Shown here piece by piece: positions 53,136 to 62,258 of a DNA stretch of 64,000 bases. The translations under genes and the position numbers were made by a program. The notes beneath the pieces are model-generated. The model saw only the letters and a list, made by a program, of their open reading frames with translations, was not told the origin of the DNA and made no database searches. Location: contig NZ_QLIX01000002.1 in assembly GCF_003258945.1 (NCBI RefSeq), forward strand, positions 372,843-436,842, written 5' to 3'. Every line of letters starts with the position of its first letter. The stretch's first letter is position 1. The stretch comes from Roseicella frigidaeris (lineage in GTDB: Bacteria; Pseudomonadota; Alphaproteobacteria; Acetobacterales; Acetobacteraceae).

Positions 53136-53854
53136 GCCAGCATCGCATCGCCGCCCGCTTCCGCGGCCCCGCCGGCATCGGCAATGGCGGCTATGTCGCC
53201 GGGCTGATGGCGGCGCGGCTCGGGCAGCAGCCGGCCGAGGTCACGCTCCGCCGCGGCTGGCCGCTGGAGGCGCCGGTCAGCCTCGACGGCTCCGCGGCCG
53301 GCATCGTGGCGCGGGACGCGGCGGGCGCCGTGATCGCCGAGGCGCGGGAGGCGGCGCTCGACCTCGCGCCGCCCCCGCCTCCCAGCCCCTCGGAGGCGGA
53401 GGCGGCGACGCGCTGGTTCCTCGGCAGCGCCTTCAGCCATTCGACCGGCCTCTGCTTCGTCTGCGGCTCCGCCCAGGCCGAGGGCGTCGGGCTGCGCGTC
53501 TTCACCGGCCGGGTCGAGGGACGGCCGGGGATCGCCGCCGGGCTGTGGCGGCCCGACGCGGCCTTCGCCGGGGAGGACGGCGCCATCGCCCCGGAATTCC
53601 TCTGGGCGGCGTTGGATTGCGCCGGCGCCTTCGCCTTCAGCGTGAATGCCGCGCCGCAGTCCATGCTGCTCGGCCGCATCACCGGGCGGCTGGACGGCGC
53701 GGTCCGACCGGGCGAGGCGGTGACGGTGCTCGGCTGGCAGATCGGGCAGGAGGGCCGGAAGCGGCAGGCCGGGACGGCGCTCTTCGGCGCGGATGGCGGG
53801 CTGCGCGGGATCGCCCGCGCCACCTGGATCACGCCGCCCCCCGTGGCAGGCTGA
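53132..53854 (+). CDS. Hotdog-fold thioesterase-like protein
   Basis: 240 residues from GTG 53132 (VSQHRIAARF). FRGPAGIGNGGYVAGLMAARL resembles the long-helix start of hotdog-fold thioesterases, and the length suggests two hotdog modules. FCFVCG-like (LCFVCGSAQAEGVGLRVF) cysteines sit in the middle. Probably an acyl-CoA thioesterase or acyl-CoA-binding protein; catalytic residues cannot be named with confidence. Confidence 0.55.
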   Translation: MSQHRIAARFRGPAGIGNGGYVAGLMAARLGQQPAEVTLRRGWPLEAPVSLDGSAAGIVARDAAGAVIAEAREAALDLAPPPPPSPSEAEAATRWFLGSAFSHSTGLCFVCGSAQAEGVGLRVFTGRVEGRPGIAAGLWRPDAAFAGEDGAIAPEFLWAALDCAGAFAFSVNAAPQSMLLGRITGRLDGAVRPGEAVTVLGWQIGQEGRKRQAGTALFGADGGLRGIARATWITPPPVAG

Positions 53855-53887
53855 TTGCTAGGCCTTGCCCAGGCAAGGAGAACCGAC

Positions 53888-54739
53888 ATGGGCAAGCGGA
53901 TCTCGGAGGAGCGGCTCGCCGCCTATCGGCGGGATGGCTATGTCGCGCCGCTGCGCGCCGTCGACGCGGCGCAGGCCGCCTCCTGGCTGGCGGAGGTGCG
54001 GCGCTGCTGCGGCGAGGCGGCGCGGCCGGCCTCGGAGGCCGGGCTGCGGCAGCCCTCGACCCGGGTGAAGCCCTATCTGCTCTTTCCCTGGGCGGCGGCG
54101 CTGGTGCGGCACCCGGCCATCCTCGACGCGGTGGAGGACGTGATCGGCCCCGACATCCTGGTCTTCCACACCACGCTCTGGTGGAAGCCGGCCCGCAGCG
54201 AGGGCTTCGTGCCCTGGCACCAGGACGCCACCTATTTCGGCCTCGCCCCGCATGAGCATGTCACCGCCTGGCTGGCGCTGACGCCGAGCACCGAGGAGAG
54301 CGGCTGCGTCAGCATCCTCCCCGGCAGCCACCGGCATGGGCAACTGCCGCACAGCGACCGCAAGGATCCGCGGGTGATGCTCTCGCGCGGCCAGACCGTG
54401 GCCCTGGCGCCGGAGGCGGCCGAGACGGTGCCGATCCCGCTGGCGCCCGGCGAATTCTCGCTGCACGACACGCTGGTGCTGCATGCCTCGGCGCCGAACC
54501 GCGCGGCGGAGGACCGCATCGGCCTCGGCATCAGCTACATCCCGACCCGGGTGCGGCATGTCGGGACGACGCGGCTCTCGGCCAGCCTGGTCCGCGGCGA
54601 GGACCGGTACGGGCATTTCGACCTGGAGCCGGCGCCCCGGGGCGAGGCGGATGCGGCGGCGCGGGCAACCCATGCCGACAGCCTCGACCGCTTCTGGCTG
54701 GCGAGCGAGAGCATCCCGGAGATGTCGCTGGCGCATTGA
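53888..54739 (+). CDS. Phytanoyl-CoA dioxygenase-family Fe(II)/2-oxoglutarate enzyme
   Basis: 283 residues from ATG 53888 (AAGGAG upstream). WHQDATYFGL is the HxD metal motif and LVLHASAPNRAAEDRIGLGISYI gives the distal histidine and the arginine for 2-oxoglutarate. Such enzymes hydroxylate small hydrophobic acids or amino acids, and some are halogenases (not here, since HxD is kept). Substrate unknown; it follows the hotdog gene by 33 bases. Confidence 0.88.
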   Translation: MGKRISEERLAAYRRDGYVAPLRAVDAAQAASWLAEVRRCCGEAARPASEAGLRQPSTRVKPYLLFPWAAALVRHPAILDAVEDVIGPDILVFHTTLWWKPARSEGFVPWHQDATYFGLAPHEHVTAWLALTPSTEESGCVSILPGSHRHGQLPHSDRKDPRVMLSRGQTVALAPEAAETVPIPLAPGEFSLHDTLVLHASAPNRAAEDRIGLGISYIPTRVRHVGTTRLSASLVRGEDRYGHFDLEPAPRGEADAAARATHADSLDRFWLASESIPEMSLAH

Positions 54740-54830
54740 GCGGCCGCCGCCCGGCGGATCGCCATCCCCTGCCGCCGCGACTTGCCTGTAGCATGCCGGG
54801 CTGCGCCGGCGCGGCGCGGGGAGGACAGGG

Positions 54831-55832
54831 ATGAGCATCCAGGCGCTCGGCTATGTCGGCATCGAGGCGCGCTGCCCGGAGGACTGGGCGGGCTACGGCA
54901 CCGGCTTCCTCGGCCTGCAACTGGCCGAGCGCAGCGCCGCCCAGCTCGTCTTCCGCATGGATGACCGCCGGCAGCGCCTGGTGGTCCTGCCCGGCGCGCG
55001 GGACGGGGCGCGGTTCTTCGGCTGGGAGGTGGCGGATGCGGCGGCGCTGGAGGCGCTGGCGGCGCGGCTGGAGGCCGCCGGCCTCCCCGTCGCCCGGGGC
55101 GACGCCGCGCTCGCTGCGCAGCGCCGGGTCGCCGGGCTGGTGGTCACCGAGGACCCGCTCGGCAACCGGCTCGAGCTGGTGCATGGCGCCGAGAGCACGC
55201 CGGAGCCCTTCCGCCCGGGGCGCTGCATCAGCGGCTTCCGCACCGGGGCGCTCGGCATGGGCCATGCGGTGCTGACGGTGCCGCGCATGGCGGCGGCGCT
55301 GCCCTTCTACCGCGACCTGCTCGGCTTCCGCGTCTCCGACTACGTCACCAACCCGTTCCACGCCTATTTCCTGCACGTGAATCCGCGGCATCACTCCCTG
55401 GCGCTGATCGAGACGGGGCAGGCCGGGCTGCACCACCTGATGGTGGAGCTGTTCCAGCTCGACGATGTCGGGCAGGGCTACGACCTGGCGATGCTGGCGG
55501 AGGGGCGGGTGGCGACCAGCCTCGGGCGGCACACCAACGACCTGATGACCAGCTTCTACGCCCGCACCCCGGGCGGCTTCATGATCGAATATGGCTGGGG
55601 CGGCCGGCAGGTGGATCCCGCCACCTGGCAGCCGGTCGAGATGCGGTCCGGCCCCAGCCTCTGGGGGCATGAGCGGCAATGGGGCAGCGAGGCGATGCGG
55701 GCCGAGGCGCGGCGGCTGCGGCTGCAGGCGGCCGCCGATGGCGAGCGGGCGCCGGTGCAGGTGTTGCCGGGCAACCATCGGCTGATGCCCGGCGAGTGCC
55801 CCTGGTGGGACCAGGCCCGCGCGGCGGAATAG
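54831..55832 (+). CDS. Type I extradiol ring-cleavage dioxygenase
   Basis: 333 residues from ATG 54831, two VOC modules, the second catalytic. Fe ligands H145 (GMGHAVL), H202 (LHHLMVEL) and E253 (FMIEYGW) and second-shell H187, H234 (GRHTND) and Y243 match the BphC active site almost position for position. It should cleave a catechol-type diol between a hydroxylated and an adjacent carbon. The N-terminal module lacks these residues, as expected. Substrate not set; stop followed by a short tandem repeat. Confidence 0.9.
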   Translation: MSIQALGYVGIEARCPEDWAGYGTGFLGLQLAERSAAQLVFRMDDRRQRLVVLPGARDGARFFGWEVADAAALEALAARLEAAGLPVARGDAALAAQRRVAGLVVTEDPLGNRLELVHGAESTPEPFRPGRCISGFRTGALGMGHAVLTVPRMAAALPFYRDLLGFRVSDYVTNPFHAYFLHVNPRHHSLALIETGQAGLHHLMVELFQLDDVGQGYDLAMLAEGRVATSLGRHTNDLMTSFYARTPGGFMIEYGWGGRQVDPATWQPVEMRSGPSLWGHERQWGSEAMRAEARRLRLQAAADGERAPVQVLPGNHRLMPGECPWWDQARAAE

Positions 55833-55858
55833 GCGCGGCCAGTATAGGCGCGGCCAGT
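55829..55858 (+). repeat. Two 15-base direct repeats at a stop codon
   Basis: ATAGGCGCGGCCAGT is present twice in direct tandem; the first copy includes the TAG stop of the extradiol dioxygenase gene. Probably replication slippage. Confidence 0.75.
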
Positions 55859-55873
55859 GGCGCGAAGGCCCAG

Positions 55874-55890
55874 GCGAACCGGAGGTTCGC
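55874..55890 (+). terminator. Small hairpin between convergent genes
   Basis: GCGAACC (55874-55880) and GGTTCGC (55884-55890) with a 3-base loop, in the gap between the dioxygenase and the convergent Bug gene. No T run, short stem. Confidence 0.35.
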
Positions 55891-55953
55891 GCCCGGCGCC
55901 AAGGGGACTGCCCATGGGGGCCGTTGATGGGGCACCAGCAACGGCCGCCCGTA

Positions 55954-56937
55954 TCAGTCCACCTGGAGCTTGTTCTCGACGATGACCTTGCGGAATTCCT
56001 CGCGGTGGGTCTTGAGGAAGGCGGTGAACTCGGCCGTGTCGCGGTGCAGCGGCTGGAAGCCGATGCTGGCGAGGCGCTGCCGGACCTCGGCCGCGCCGAG
56101 CGCCTGCTTCGTCTCCGCCGCCAGGCGCTGGATGACCGGGGCGGGCGTGCCGGCCGGCACCATGTAGCCGCCGAAGGCGCCGACATCGAAATGCGCCAGC
56201 TCCGCGGCCTTCTCGAGCGGCGGCATGTCCGGCGCCAGCTCGCTGCCGGCGGCGAGCGAGATGCCGAGCGCCCGCAGCCCGCCCTGCCGCACCAGCGGCC
56301 CGGTCGCGGCCAGGGTGTCGATGGCGAAATCCACCTGTCCGGCCATGACCGCGGTGAGCGCCGGGCCACTGCCCTGGAAGGGCACGTGCACGGTGTCCAG
56401 TTTGGCGGCGGAGAGGAACATCAGGCTGATCAGATGCGCCGCCGCCCCGGTGCCGGAGGAGGCATAGGTGTATTTGCCCGGCTCGGCCCGCACTCGCGCG
56501 ACGAATTCGGCGGCGTCCTTGGCCGGGAATTTCGGCGTCACGGCCAGCACATAGGGCGAGAGGCCGATCATCGCGACCGGCGCGAAATCCTTCTCCGGGT
56601 CGTAGGGCGTGCGCTGGACCAGCGGCGCCGTGGTGATCGGCCCGGTCGAGGCGGCGAGGATCGTGTAGCCATCGGGTGCCGCCTTGGCGACCGCATCGGT
56701 GCCGATCATGCCGCCGGCGCCGGCGCGGTTCTCCGGCACCACCGGCTGGCCCCATTGCGCGGCGATCTGCTGCGCCGCGACCCGGGCCATCAGGTCCGTC
56801 GCCTGGCCGGGCGGCCAGGGCACCACCATGCGCACCGGATGGTTCGGATAGTCGCCCTGCGCCCGGGCCCGGGGCAGGCGGAGAAGCGCAGGCAGGGCGA
56901 GGCCCGCCGTGGCAAGCATGAGGGTCCGGCGTTGCAT
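55954..56937 (-). CDS. Bug-family periplasmic receptor, tandem copy 1
   Basis: 327 residues from ATG 56937. Signal QRRTLMLATAGLALP with an arginine pair, cleaved near ARAQGD. VRMVVPWPPGQATDLMARVA and VVPENRAGAGGMIGTDAVAK are Bug hallmark blocks; the binding pocket region is VQRTPYDPEKDFAPVA. A close paralogue follows 92 bases upstream. No TctAB neighbour. Confidence 0.88.
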   Translation of the reverse strand: MQRRTLMLATAGLALPALLRLPRARAQGDYPNHPVRMVVPWPPGQATDLMARVAAQQIAAQWGQPVVPENRAGAGGMIGTDAVAKAAPDGYTILAASTGPITTAPLVQRTPYDPEKDFAPVAMIGLSPYVLAVTPKFPAKDAAEFVARVRAEPGKYTYASSGTGAAAHLISLMFLSAAKLDTVHVPFQGSGPALTAVMAGQVDFAIDTLAATGPLVRQGGLRALGISLAAGSELAPDMPPLEKAAELAHFDVGAFGGYMVPAGTPAPVIQRLAAETKQALGAAEVRQRLASIGFQPLHRDTAEFTAFLKTHREEFRKVIVENKLQVD

Positions 56938-57029
56938 CCTGGCGATGTCCTTCCTTCCAACCGGGCTTTTGGCCCGCACGGGCCCGGGCTGCCAAGTCGC
57001 GATCGGCCCCTGGGCCCGGCGCGGCGGCC

Positions 57030-58013
57030 TCATTCGGCGCGGATGCCGAGCTGGCGGATCACCGGCCCGAACAGCGTCGCCTCGGCGGCCAGCAGCCTGC
57101 GGAAGCCCTCGGGCCCGATCGGCGCCAGCTCGACGCCGATGCCGAGGAAACGCTCCTTGACCTCGCTGGTGGCGAAGCCGGCCAGCACCTCCGCCAGCAA
57201 CCGGTCGAGGATCGGCTGCGGCGTGCCCGTCGGCACCATCAACCCGTTCCAACCGCCGATGTCGTAGCCCGGCAGGTCGGCGGCGCTGGCGAGCGGCGGC
57301 ACGCCCGGCAGCAGGCCGCTCGGCTTCGCGGTGGTGATGCCGAGCGGCCGGAGCGCGCCCTGCCGCACCAGCGGCCCGGCGGCGGCGATGGTCTCGATCG
57401 CGTAGTCCACCTGGCCGCCGAGGAAGGCCGCCATGGCCGGGCCGCTGCCCTGGAAGGGCACGTGCAGCGCATCGATGCCTGCCTGGGCGTTGAACACCGC
57501 GGTCAGCAGGTGCTGCGCGCCGCCGATGCCGGAGGAGGCGTAGCTGTACTTCCCCGGCGCCGCGCGCATGGCGGCGACGAAGCTACGGGCGTCCGGGGCC
57601 GGGAAATCCGGCCGGACCAGCAGCATGTAGGGCGAGATGCCGTAGCAGGCGATCGGCACGAAGTCGCGCGCGACCACATAGGGCGTGCGCTGCACCAGCG
57701 GGCTGAAGGTGATCGGCCCGATCGAGGCGGCGAGCAGCGTGTTGCCGTCGGGCGCCGATTTCGCCACGTAATCCGTGCCGATCTGGCCGCCGGCGCCGGA
57801 GCGGTTCTCCGGCACCACGTTCTGGCCGAGCCGCTCGGTCAGCAGCTGCGCCACGAGCCGGCCCTGCAAGTCGGTGGACTGGCCGGGCGGCCAGGGGATG
57901 ATCATGCGCATCGGCCGGTTCGGCCAGGGCGCCTGGGCCGCGGCGCGGCGCAGGGTCGCCGCGCCGGCAGCGGCCAGCAGCAGGGATCTCCGATGCAGGA
58001 TCGATGGCGGCAT
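57030..58013 (-). CDS. Bug-family periplasmic receptor, tandem copy 2
   Basis: 327 residues from ATG 58013, the same length as the neighbour. Signal ILHRRSLLLAAAGAATLRR. Blocks MRMIIPWPPGQSTDLQGRL and VVPENRSGAGGQIGTDYVAK correspond one for one with copy 1, and LVQRTPYVVARDFVPIA with its pocket, so they are tandem duplicates that have diverged. Candidate receptors for an aromatic or other carboxylate fed to the ring-cleavage enzymes nearby. Confidence 0.88.
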   Translation of the reverse strand: MPPSILHRRSLLLAAAGAATLRRAAAQAPWPNRPMRMIIPWPPGQSTDLQGRLVAQLLTERLGQNVVPENRSGAGGQIGTDYVAKSAPDGNTLLAASIGPITFSPLVQRTPYVVARDFVPIACYGISPYMLLVRPDFPAPDARSFVAAMRAAPGKYSYASSGIGGAQHLLTAVFNAQAGIDALHVPFQGSGPAMAAFLGGQVDYAIETIAAAGPLVRQGALRPLGITTAKPSGLLPGVPPLASAADLPGYDIGGWNGLMVPTGTPQPILDRLLAEVLAGFATSEVKERFLGIGVELAPIGPEGFRRLLAAEATLFGPVIRQLGIRAE

Positions 58014-58142
58014 GGCGGCTGGTCCTCCCGGTGCGGTTTGTTGCCCAGCATAACGGCGCCGGCCCGGCCTCGCCCAGCCGGCGCCGGATGGCGCCGAGGG
58101 GCTGGCAGGCCGGGCTTTCGGGTGCAGGATGGCCGCCAATGG

Positions 58143-58178
58143 CCGGAGCGCTCTCCCGCTGATCGGGATCCGCTCCGG
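58143..58178 (+). repeat. Possible degenerate mosaic-repeat unit upstream of a start
   Basis: Inverted ends CCGGAGCG (58143-58150) and CGCTCCGG (58171-58178) enclose TGATCGGGATCCGCTCC, which matches TGATCGGGATCTGCTCT of copy B at 15 of 17 bases. It lies 4 bases before an AGGAGG ribosome site, so it could affect expression of the next gene. Confidence 0.5.
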
Positions 58179-58194
58179 CAGGAGGAAACAGCGA

Positions 58195-59046
58195 ATGCCC
58201 TATGCCCCTTCGGACGGCGCGCGCCTCTGGTACGAGGAGACGGGCACCGGCCACCCGATCCTGTTCATCCATGAATTCGGCGCCGACCACCGGGAATGGG
58301 AGGACCAGGTCCGCTTCTTCTCCCGCGAATACCGCTGCGTCACCTATGCCGCGCGCGGCTATCCGCCCTCCGAGGTGCCCACCGACCCGCGCCTCTACGG
58401 CCAGGATTTCGCGGTGAAGGATGCCGTCGCGGTGCTGCGGCATCTCGGCATCCCGAAGGCGCATGTCGTCGGCCTGTCGATGGGCGGCTTCGCGGCGCTG
58501 CTCTTCGGCATCCGGCACCCCGAGATGGCGGTGTCGCTGGTGCCGGCCGGCGCCGGCTCCGGCTCGCCGCGGCAGGAGCAGGCGGCGTTCCGCGCCGCCT
58601 GCCAGGCGCGCGGCGACAAGCTCATCGCGCAGGGCTGGCCGGGCGAGCTGGCGGAGGAGACGGGCAACGCGCCGACGCGCATCCAGCTCCGCAAGAAGGA
58701 CCCGCGCGGCTGGGCCGCCTATATGGAGCGGCTGGCCGAGCATTCCGGCCCGGGCACCGGCCTGACCATGAAGCACTACCAGGGCGAGCGCGACTCGATC
58801 TTCGACTGGGAGCCGGAGCTGCGCCGCATGCGGGTGCCGACCCTGCTCGCGGTCGGCGACGAGGACGGGCCCTGCATCGAGACCAATGTCTGGCTGAAGG
58901 GCGTGCTGCCGAATGCCGGGCTCTGGATGTGCCCGCGCACCGGCCATGCCATCAACCTCGAGGAGCCCGCCGCCTTCAACCGCGAGGTCGCGGCCTTCCT
59001 CTCGACCGTCGAGCGCGGCCGCTGGAGTCTCGACGCCACGGGCTGA
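58195..59046 (+). CDS. Alpha/beta hydrolase, possibly C-C or ester hydrolase
   Basis: 283 residues from ATG 58195 with AGGAGG upstream. FIHEFGADHREW (oxyanion), nucleophile S95 in GLSMGG, aspartate in VGDEDGPC and histidine in RTGHAINLEEP complete a classical triad. The serine nucleophile suggests esterase, lactonase or meta-cleavage-product hydrolase activity. An extradiol dioxygenase gene lies 2.4 kb away, making a meta-cleavage role plausible but unproven. Confidence 0.83.
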   Translation: MPYAPSDGARLWYEETGTGHPILFIHEFGADHREWEDQVRFFSREYRCVTYAARGYPPSEVPTDPRLYGQDFAVKDAVAVLRHLGIPKAHVVGLSMGGFAALLFGIRHPEMAVSLVPAGAGSGSPRQEQAAFRAACQARGDKLIAQGWPGELAEETGNAPTRIQLRKKDPRGWAAYMERLAEHSGPGTGLTMKHYQGERDSIFDWEPELRRMRVPTLLAVGDEDGPCIETNVWLKGVLPNAGLWMCPRTGHAINLEEPAAFNREVAAFLSTVERGRWSLDATG

Positions 59047-59061
59047 TGCGCGGGGCGGCCA

Positions 59062-59087
59062 GCGCCGGGGCATGGCGGCCCCGGCGC
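59062..59087 (+). terminator. Hairpin between convergent genes
   Basis: GCGCCGGGGC (59062-59071) and GCCCCGGCGC (59078-59087) form a perfect 10-bp stem with a 6-base loop between the hydrolase stop and the convergent receptor gene stop. Confidence 0.55.
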
Positions 59088-59100
59088 GGCGCATCCCGGC

Positions 59101-60330
59101 TCAGGCGCGGATCATCCTGCAGCCGGTCTCGGCGAGCGGCCGTGCCGCCTGCTCGGCCGGCAGGGTGGAGAGCAGCGTGTAGAGGTCCCAGGGCGCCTTG
59201 CTCTCGGAGGGCTTCTTCACCTGGAAGAGATAGGCCGGGAACAGCCCGCGCCCGTCCTCGCGGATGCGGCCCGGCCCGAAGGCGTCGTCATCGGTGGGCA
59301 TCGCCTTCATGCGGGCGACCGTCGCGGCGCCGCTCCGCTTCGCCTCCGCCGGCCCCAGATCGGCCACCGCCTTCAGGTAGTGCAGTGCGCCGCCATAGGC
59401 GCTGGCATGCGACTGCGCCGGCCAGTTGTTCGGCGTGCGCGCGGCGATCTTCTCGGCGAAGCGGCGCGTCCGGTCGTTGAGGTCCCAGTAGAAGCTCTCG
59501 GTCAGCACCAGGCCCTGGGCGATGTCGAGGCCGAGCGCCTTCACGTCGCTGAGGAACATCAGCAGCGGCGCCACCTTCATGCCGCGCTGCATGGCGCCAA
59601 ATTCGTAGCACTGCTTCACGCTGTTCACCGTGTCGAGCCCGGCATTGGCCAGGCCGATCACCTTCGCGCCGCTGCTCATCGCCCGCATGATGAAGCCGGA
59701 GAAATCCGCGGTGTCGGGGAAGGGGTAGCGGGCGGCGCCCTTCACCGTGCCGCCCGCCGCCTTCACCTTCAGCGTCGTCTGCTCCTCGAGGCTGTGGCCG
59801 AAGGCGTAGTCGGCGGTGAGGAAGAACCAGCTGTCGCCGCCCGCCTTGACCATGGCGCCGCCAGTGGAGGCGGCCATCATGTAGGTGTCGAAGCTCCAGA
59901 CGATGGTGTTCGGGCTGCACTGCTCGCCGGTCAGCGCCACGGAGGTCGCGCTGGCATTGAGATGGACGCGGTCCTTCTGCCGGCAGACCTCGGCGACGGC
60001 GAGCGCCACCGAGGAGGTCGGCACATCGGCGATGACGTCGACGCCGTCGCGATCGATCCATTGCCGCGCCAGGGTCGCGCCGATATCGGGCTTGTTCTGG
60101 TGGTCGGCGCGCAGCACCTCGATATCGAAGCCACGGTCGCCGAAATCCTGCACCGCCTGCTCGACGCAGGCGATGGAGGTGAGGCCGGAGGTGTCGCGAT
60201 AGGGGCCGGACTGGTCGTTCAGCACGCCGATCCTGATCTTGGGCCGCCCCTGCGCGCGGGCACGGGGGAGGGCGCCGCCGAGGCCGATTGCGGTGCTGGC
60301 GGCCATGAGGCCGCGACGGGTTGCCTGCAT
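59101..60330 (-). CDS. ABC importer substrate-binding protein, fifth paralogue, orphan
   Basis: 409 residues from ATG 60330, same length and blocks as the four tandem receptors 50 kb away (IGVLNDQSGPYRDTSG, DHQNKPDIG, TADYAFGHSLEEQ, FYWDLNDRTR, KAMPTDDDAFGPG). Signal ATRRGLMAAS has a twin arginine, with cleavage near ARAQGR. No permease or ATPase gene is adjacent, so it presumably docks on the LivHMGF system or an unlinked one. HSLEEQ in place of HALERD is the clearest family deviation. Confidence 0.9.
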   Translation of the reverse strand: MQATRRGLMAASTAIGLGGALPRARAQGRPKIRIGVLNDQSGPYRDTSGLTSIACVEQAVQDFGDRGFDIEVLRADHQNKPDIGATLARQWIDRDGVDVIADVPTSSVALAVAEVCRQKDRVHLNASATSVALTGEQCSPNTIVWSFDTYMMAASTGGAMVKAGGDSWFFLTADYAFGHSLEEQTTLKVKAAGGTVKGAARYPFPDTADFSGFIMRAMSSGAKVIGLANAGLDTVNSVKQCYEFGAMQRGMKVAPLLMFLSDVKALGLDIAQGLVLTESFYWDLNDRTRRFAEKIAARTPNNWPAQSHASAYGGALHYLKAVADLGPAEAKRSGAATVARMKAMPTDDDAFGPGRIREDGRGLFPAYLFQVKKPSESKAPWDLYTLLSTLPAEQAARPLAETGCRMIRA

Positions 60331-60416
60331 TGTTTCCTCCCGGGTGTCCGGACCGGGTGGAGGCTAGACCGAAACGCCGGGCGGCGGGAACCGGGCAAGC
60401 CCGCGGGGCGTCGGGA

Positions 60417-62225
60417 TCAGCCGGCCTCGATCTCCTCGCGCAGCAGTTCGAGCTCCAGCCACTCCTCCTCGGCCGCCGCCAGCGCCGCCTCCTTCTCGCC
60501 GAGCGCCGCGGTGAAGCGCTCGAAGCGGGCGCGGTCGCGGGCATAGAGATCGGGCACGGCGAGCGCCGTGCGCAGCGTGCCGATCTCCTTCTCCAGCGCC
60601 GCCATGCGCCCCGGCAGCGCTTCCAGCGCGTGCTGCTGCCGGAAGCTGAGCTTGCGCTTCGCGGCCGGCGCCGCGGCCGGTTCCGACGCCCGGGCCGCCG
60701 GGCGCTCCGGCGCGGCGAGCGGCTTCGCCTCCACCCCGCGGCCGCGCTGCGCCACCATGTCGGCATAGCCGCCGGCATATTCCTGCCAGCGTCCCTCGCC
60801 CTCGCTGACGATGACGCTGGTGCAGACCCGGTCGAGGAAGTCGCGGTCGTGGCTGACCACCAGCACCGTGCCCTGATATTCGGCGAGCAGCTCCTCCAGC
60901 AGGTCGAGCGTCTCGAGGTCGAGATCGTTGGTCGGCTCGTCGAGGACCAGCAGGTTGGAGGGGCGCGCCAGGGCGCGCGCCAGCATCAGCCGGCCGCGCT
61001 CGCCGCCCGAGAGCACGCCGACCGCGGTGCGCGCCTGGTCGGGGAGGAAGAGGAAATCCTTCATGTAGCCGATCACGTGCCGCCGCTGGCCGCCGACCTC
61101 CACCTGGTCGCCGCTGCCGCCGGTCAGCACCGCCTGCAGGCTGAGCGCCGGGTCGAGGCTCTCGCGCTTCTGGTCCAGGGTGACCATGGCAAGGCCGGTG
61201 CCGAGCCGCACCGTGCCGGCATCGGGCGCCAGGGCGCCGGTCAGCAGGTTGAGCAGCGTGGTCTTGCCGGCGCCGTTCGGGCCGACGATGCCGACCCGGT
61301 CGCGCCGCAGGATCCGGGTGCTGAAGTCGTGCACCACCGGCACGCCGCCGAAGGATTTCGAGAGGCCCTCGGCCTGGGCGACCAGGCTGCCGCTGCCCTC
61401 GGCCTCGGTCGCCGCCATGCGCACCGTGCCGGTCGCCTTCAGCGCCTCCCGCCGCCTCTGCCGCAGCGCCGCCAGCTCGCCGACCCGGCGCATGTTGCGC
61501 TTGCGGCGGGCGGTGACGCCGTAGCGCATCCAGTGCTCCTCCCGGACGATCTTCCGGTCGAGCTTGTGCGCCTCCCGCTCCTCCTCCTCCAGCACCTGGT
61601 CGCGCCAGGCCTCGAAGCCGGCGAAGCCCTGCTCCAGCCGCCGGGTGGTGCCGCGGTCCAGCCAGACCATGGCGCGGGACAGCCGCTCCAGGAAGCGCCG
61701 GTCATGGCTGATGAGGACGAGGGCGCCGCGGAACTGCGCCAGCTCCGCCTCCAGCCAGGCGATGGCCGGCAGGTCGAGATGGTTGGTCGGCTCGTCCAGC
61801 AGCAGGATGTCGGGGGAGGGGGCGAGCACCTGCGCCAGCGCCGCCCGCCGCGCCTCGCCGCCCGAGAGCCGGGCCGGCGCCTCCTCGCCGGTCAGGCCCA
61901 GCTCGGCCAGCAGCCAGCGCGCCCGGTGCGGGTCGTCGGCCGGGCCGAGCCCCGCCTCGACATGCTCCCAGACCGTGGCGGCCGCGCCGAAATCCGGCTC
62001 CTGCGGCAGGGTGCGGAGCGTGGCGCCGGGCTGCAGGAAGCGGCTGCCCGCCTCCGGCTGCACCGCGCCCGCCGCGATCCGCAGCAGGGTGGACTTGCCC
62101 GAGCCGTTGCGGCCGACCAGGGCGAGGCGATCCCCGGCGCCGATCGCCAGGTCGGCCCCGGTGAGCAGCGGCGTGGTGCCGAGATGGAGGTGGATGTCCT
62201 GAAGGATGAGAAGGGGCGGCGCCAT
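60417..62225 (-). CDS. ABC-F family ATPase (Uup type)
   Basis: 602 residues, two ABC domains in one chain and no membrane segment. Walker A GRNGSGKST and GPNGAGKTT, signatures LSGGEARRAAL and LSGGERGRLML, Walker B LLLDEPTNHLD and LVLDEPTNDLD. Between the domains is the RKIVREEHWMRYGVTARRKRN linker with charged helices (P-site tRNA motif), and the C-terminal 80 residues form a coiled-coil tail like Uup. Acts on ribosomes or replication structures. Start ATG 62225. Confidence 0.9.
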   Translation of the reverse strand: MAPPLLILQDIHLHLGTTPLLTGADLAIGAGDRLALVGRNGSGKSTLLRIAAGAVQPEAGSRFLQPGATLRTLPQEPDFGAAATVWEHVEAGLGPADDPHRARWLLAELGLTGEEAPARLSGGEARRAALAQVLAPSPDILLLDEPTNHLDLPAIAWLEAELAQFRGALVLISHDRRFLERLSRAMVWLDRGTTRRLEQGFAGFEAWRDQVLEEEEREAHKLDRKIVREEHWMRYGVTARRKRNMRRVGELAALRQRRREALKATGTVRMAATEAEGSGSLVAQAEGLSKSFGGVPVVHDFSTRILRRDRVGIVGPNGAGKTTLLNLLTGALAPDAGTVRLGTGLAMVTLDQKRESLDPALSLQAVLTGGSGDQVEVGGQRRHVIGYMKDFLFLPDQARTAVGVLSGGERGRLMLARALARPSNLLVLDEPTNDLDLETLDLLEELLAEYQGTVLVVSHDRDFLDRVCTSVIVSEGEGRWQEYAGGYADMVAQRGRGVEAKPLAAPERPAARASEPAAAPAAKRKLSFRQQHALEALPGRMAALEKEIGTLRTALAVPDLYARDRARFERFTAALGEKEAALAAAEEEWLELELLREEIEAG

Positions 62226-62258
62226 GCCGCGGCAGAGGGGGGCGGCGAAGGCGCCGCG

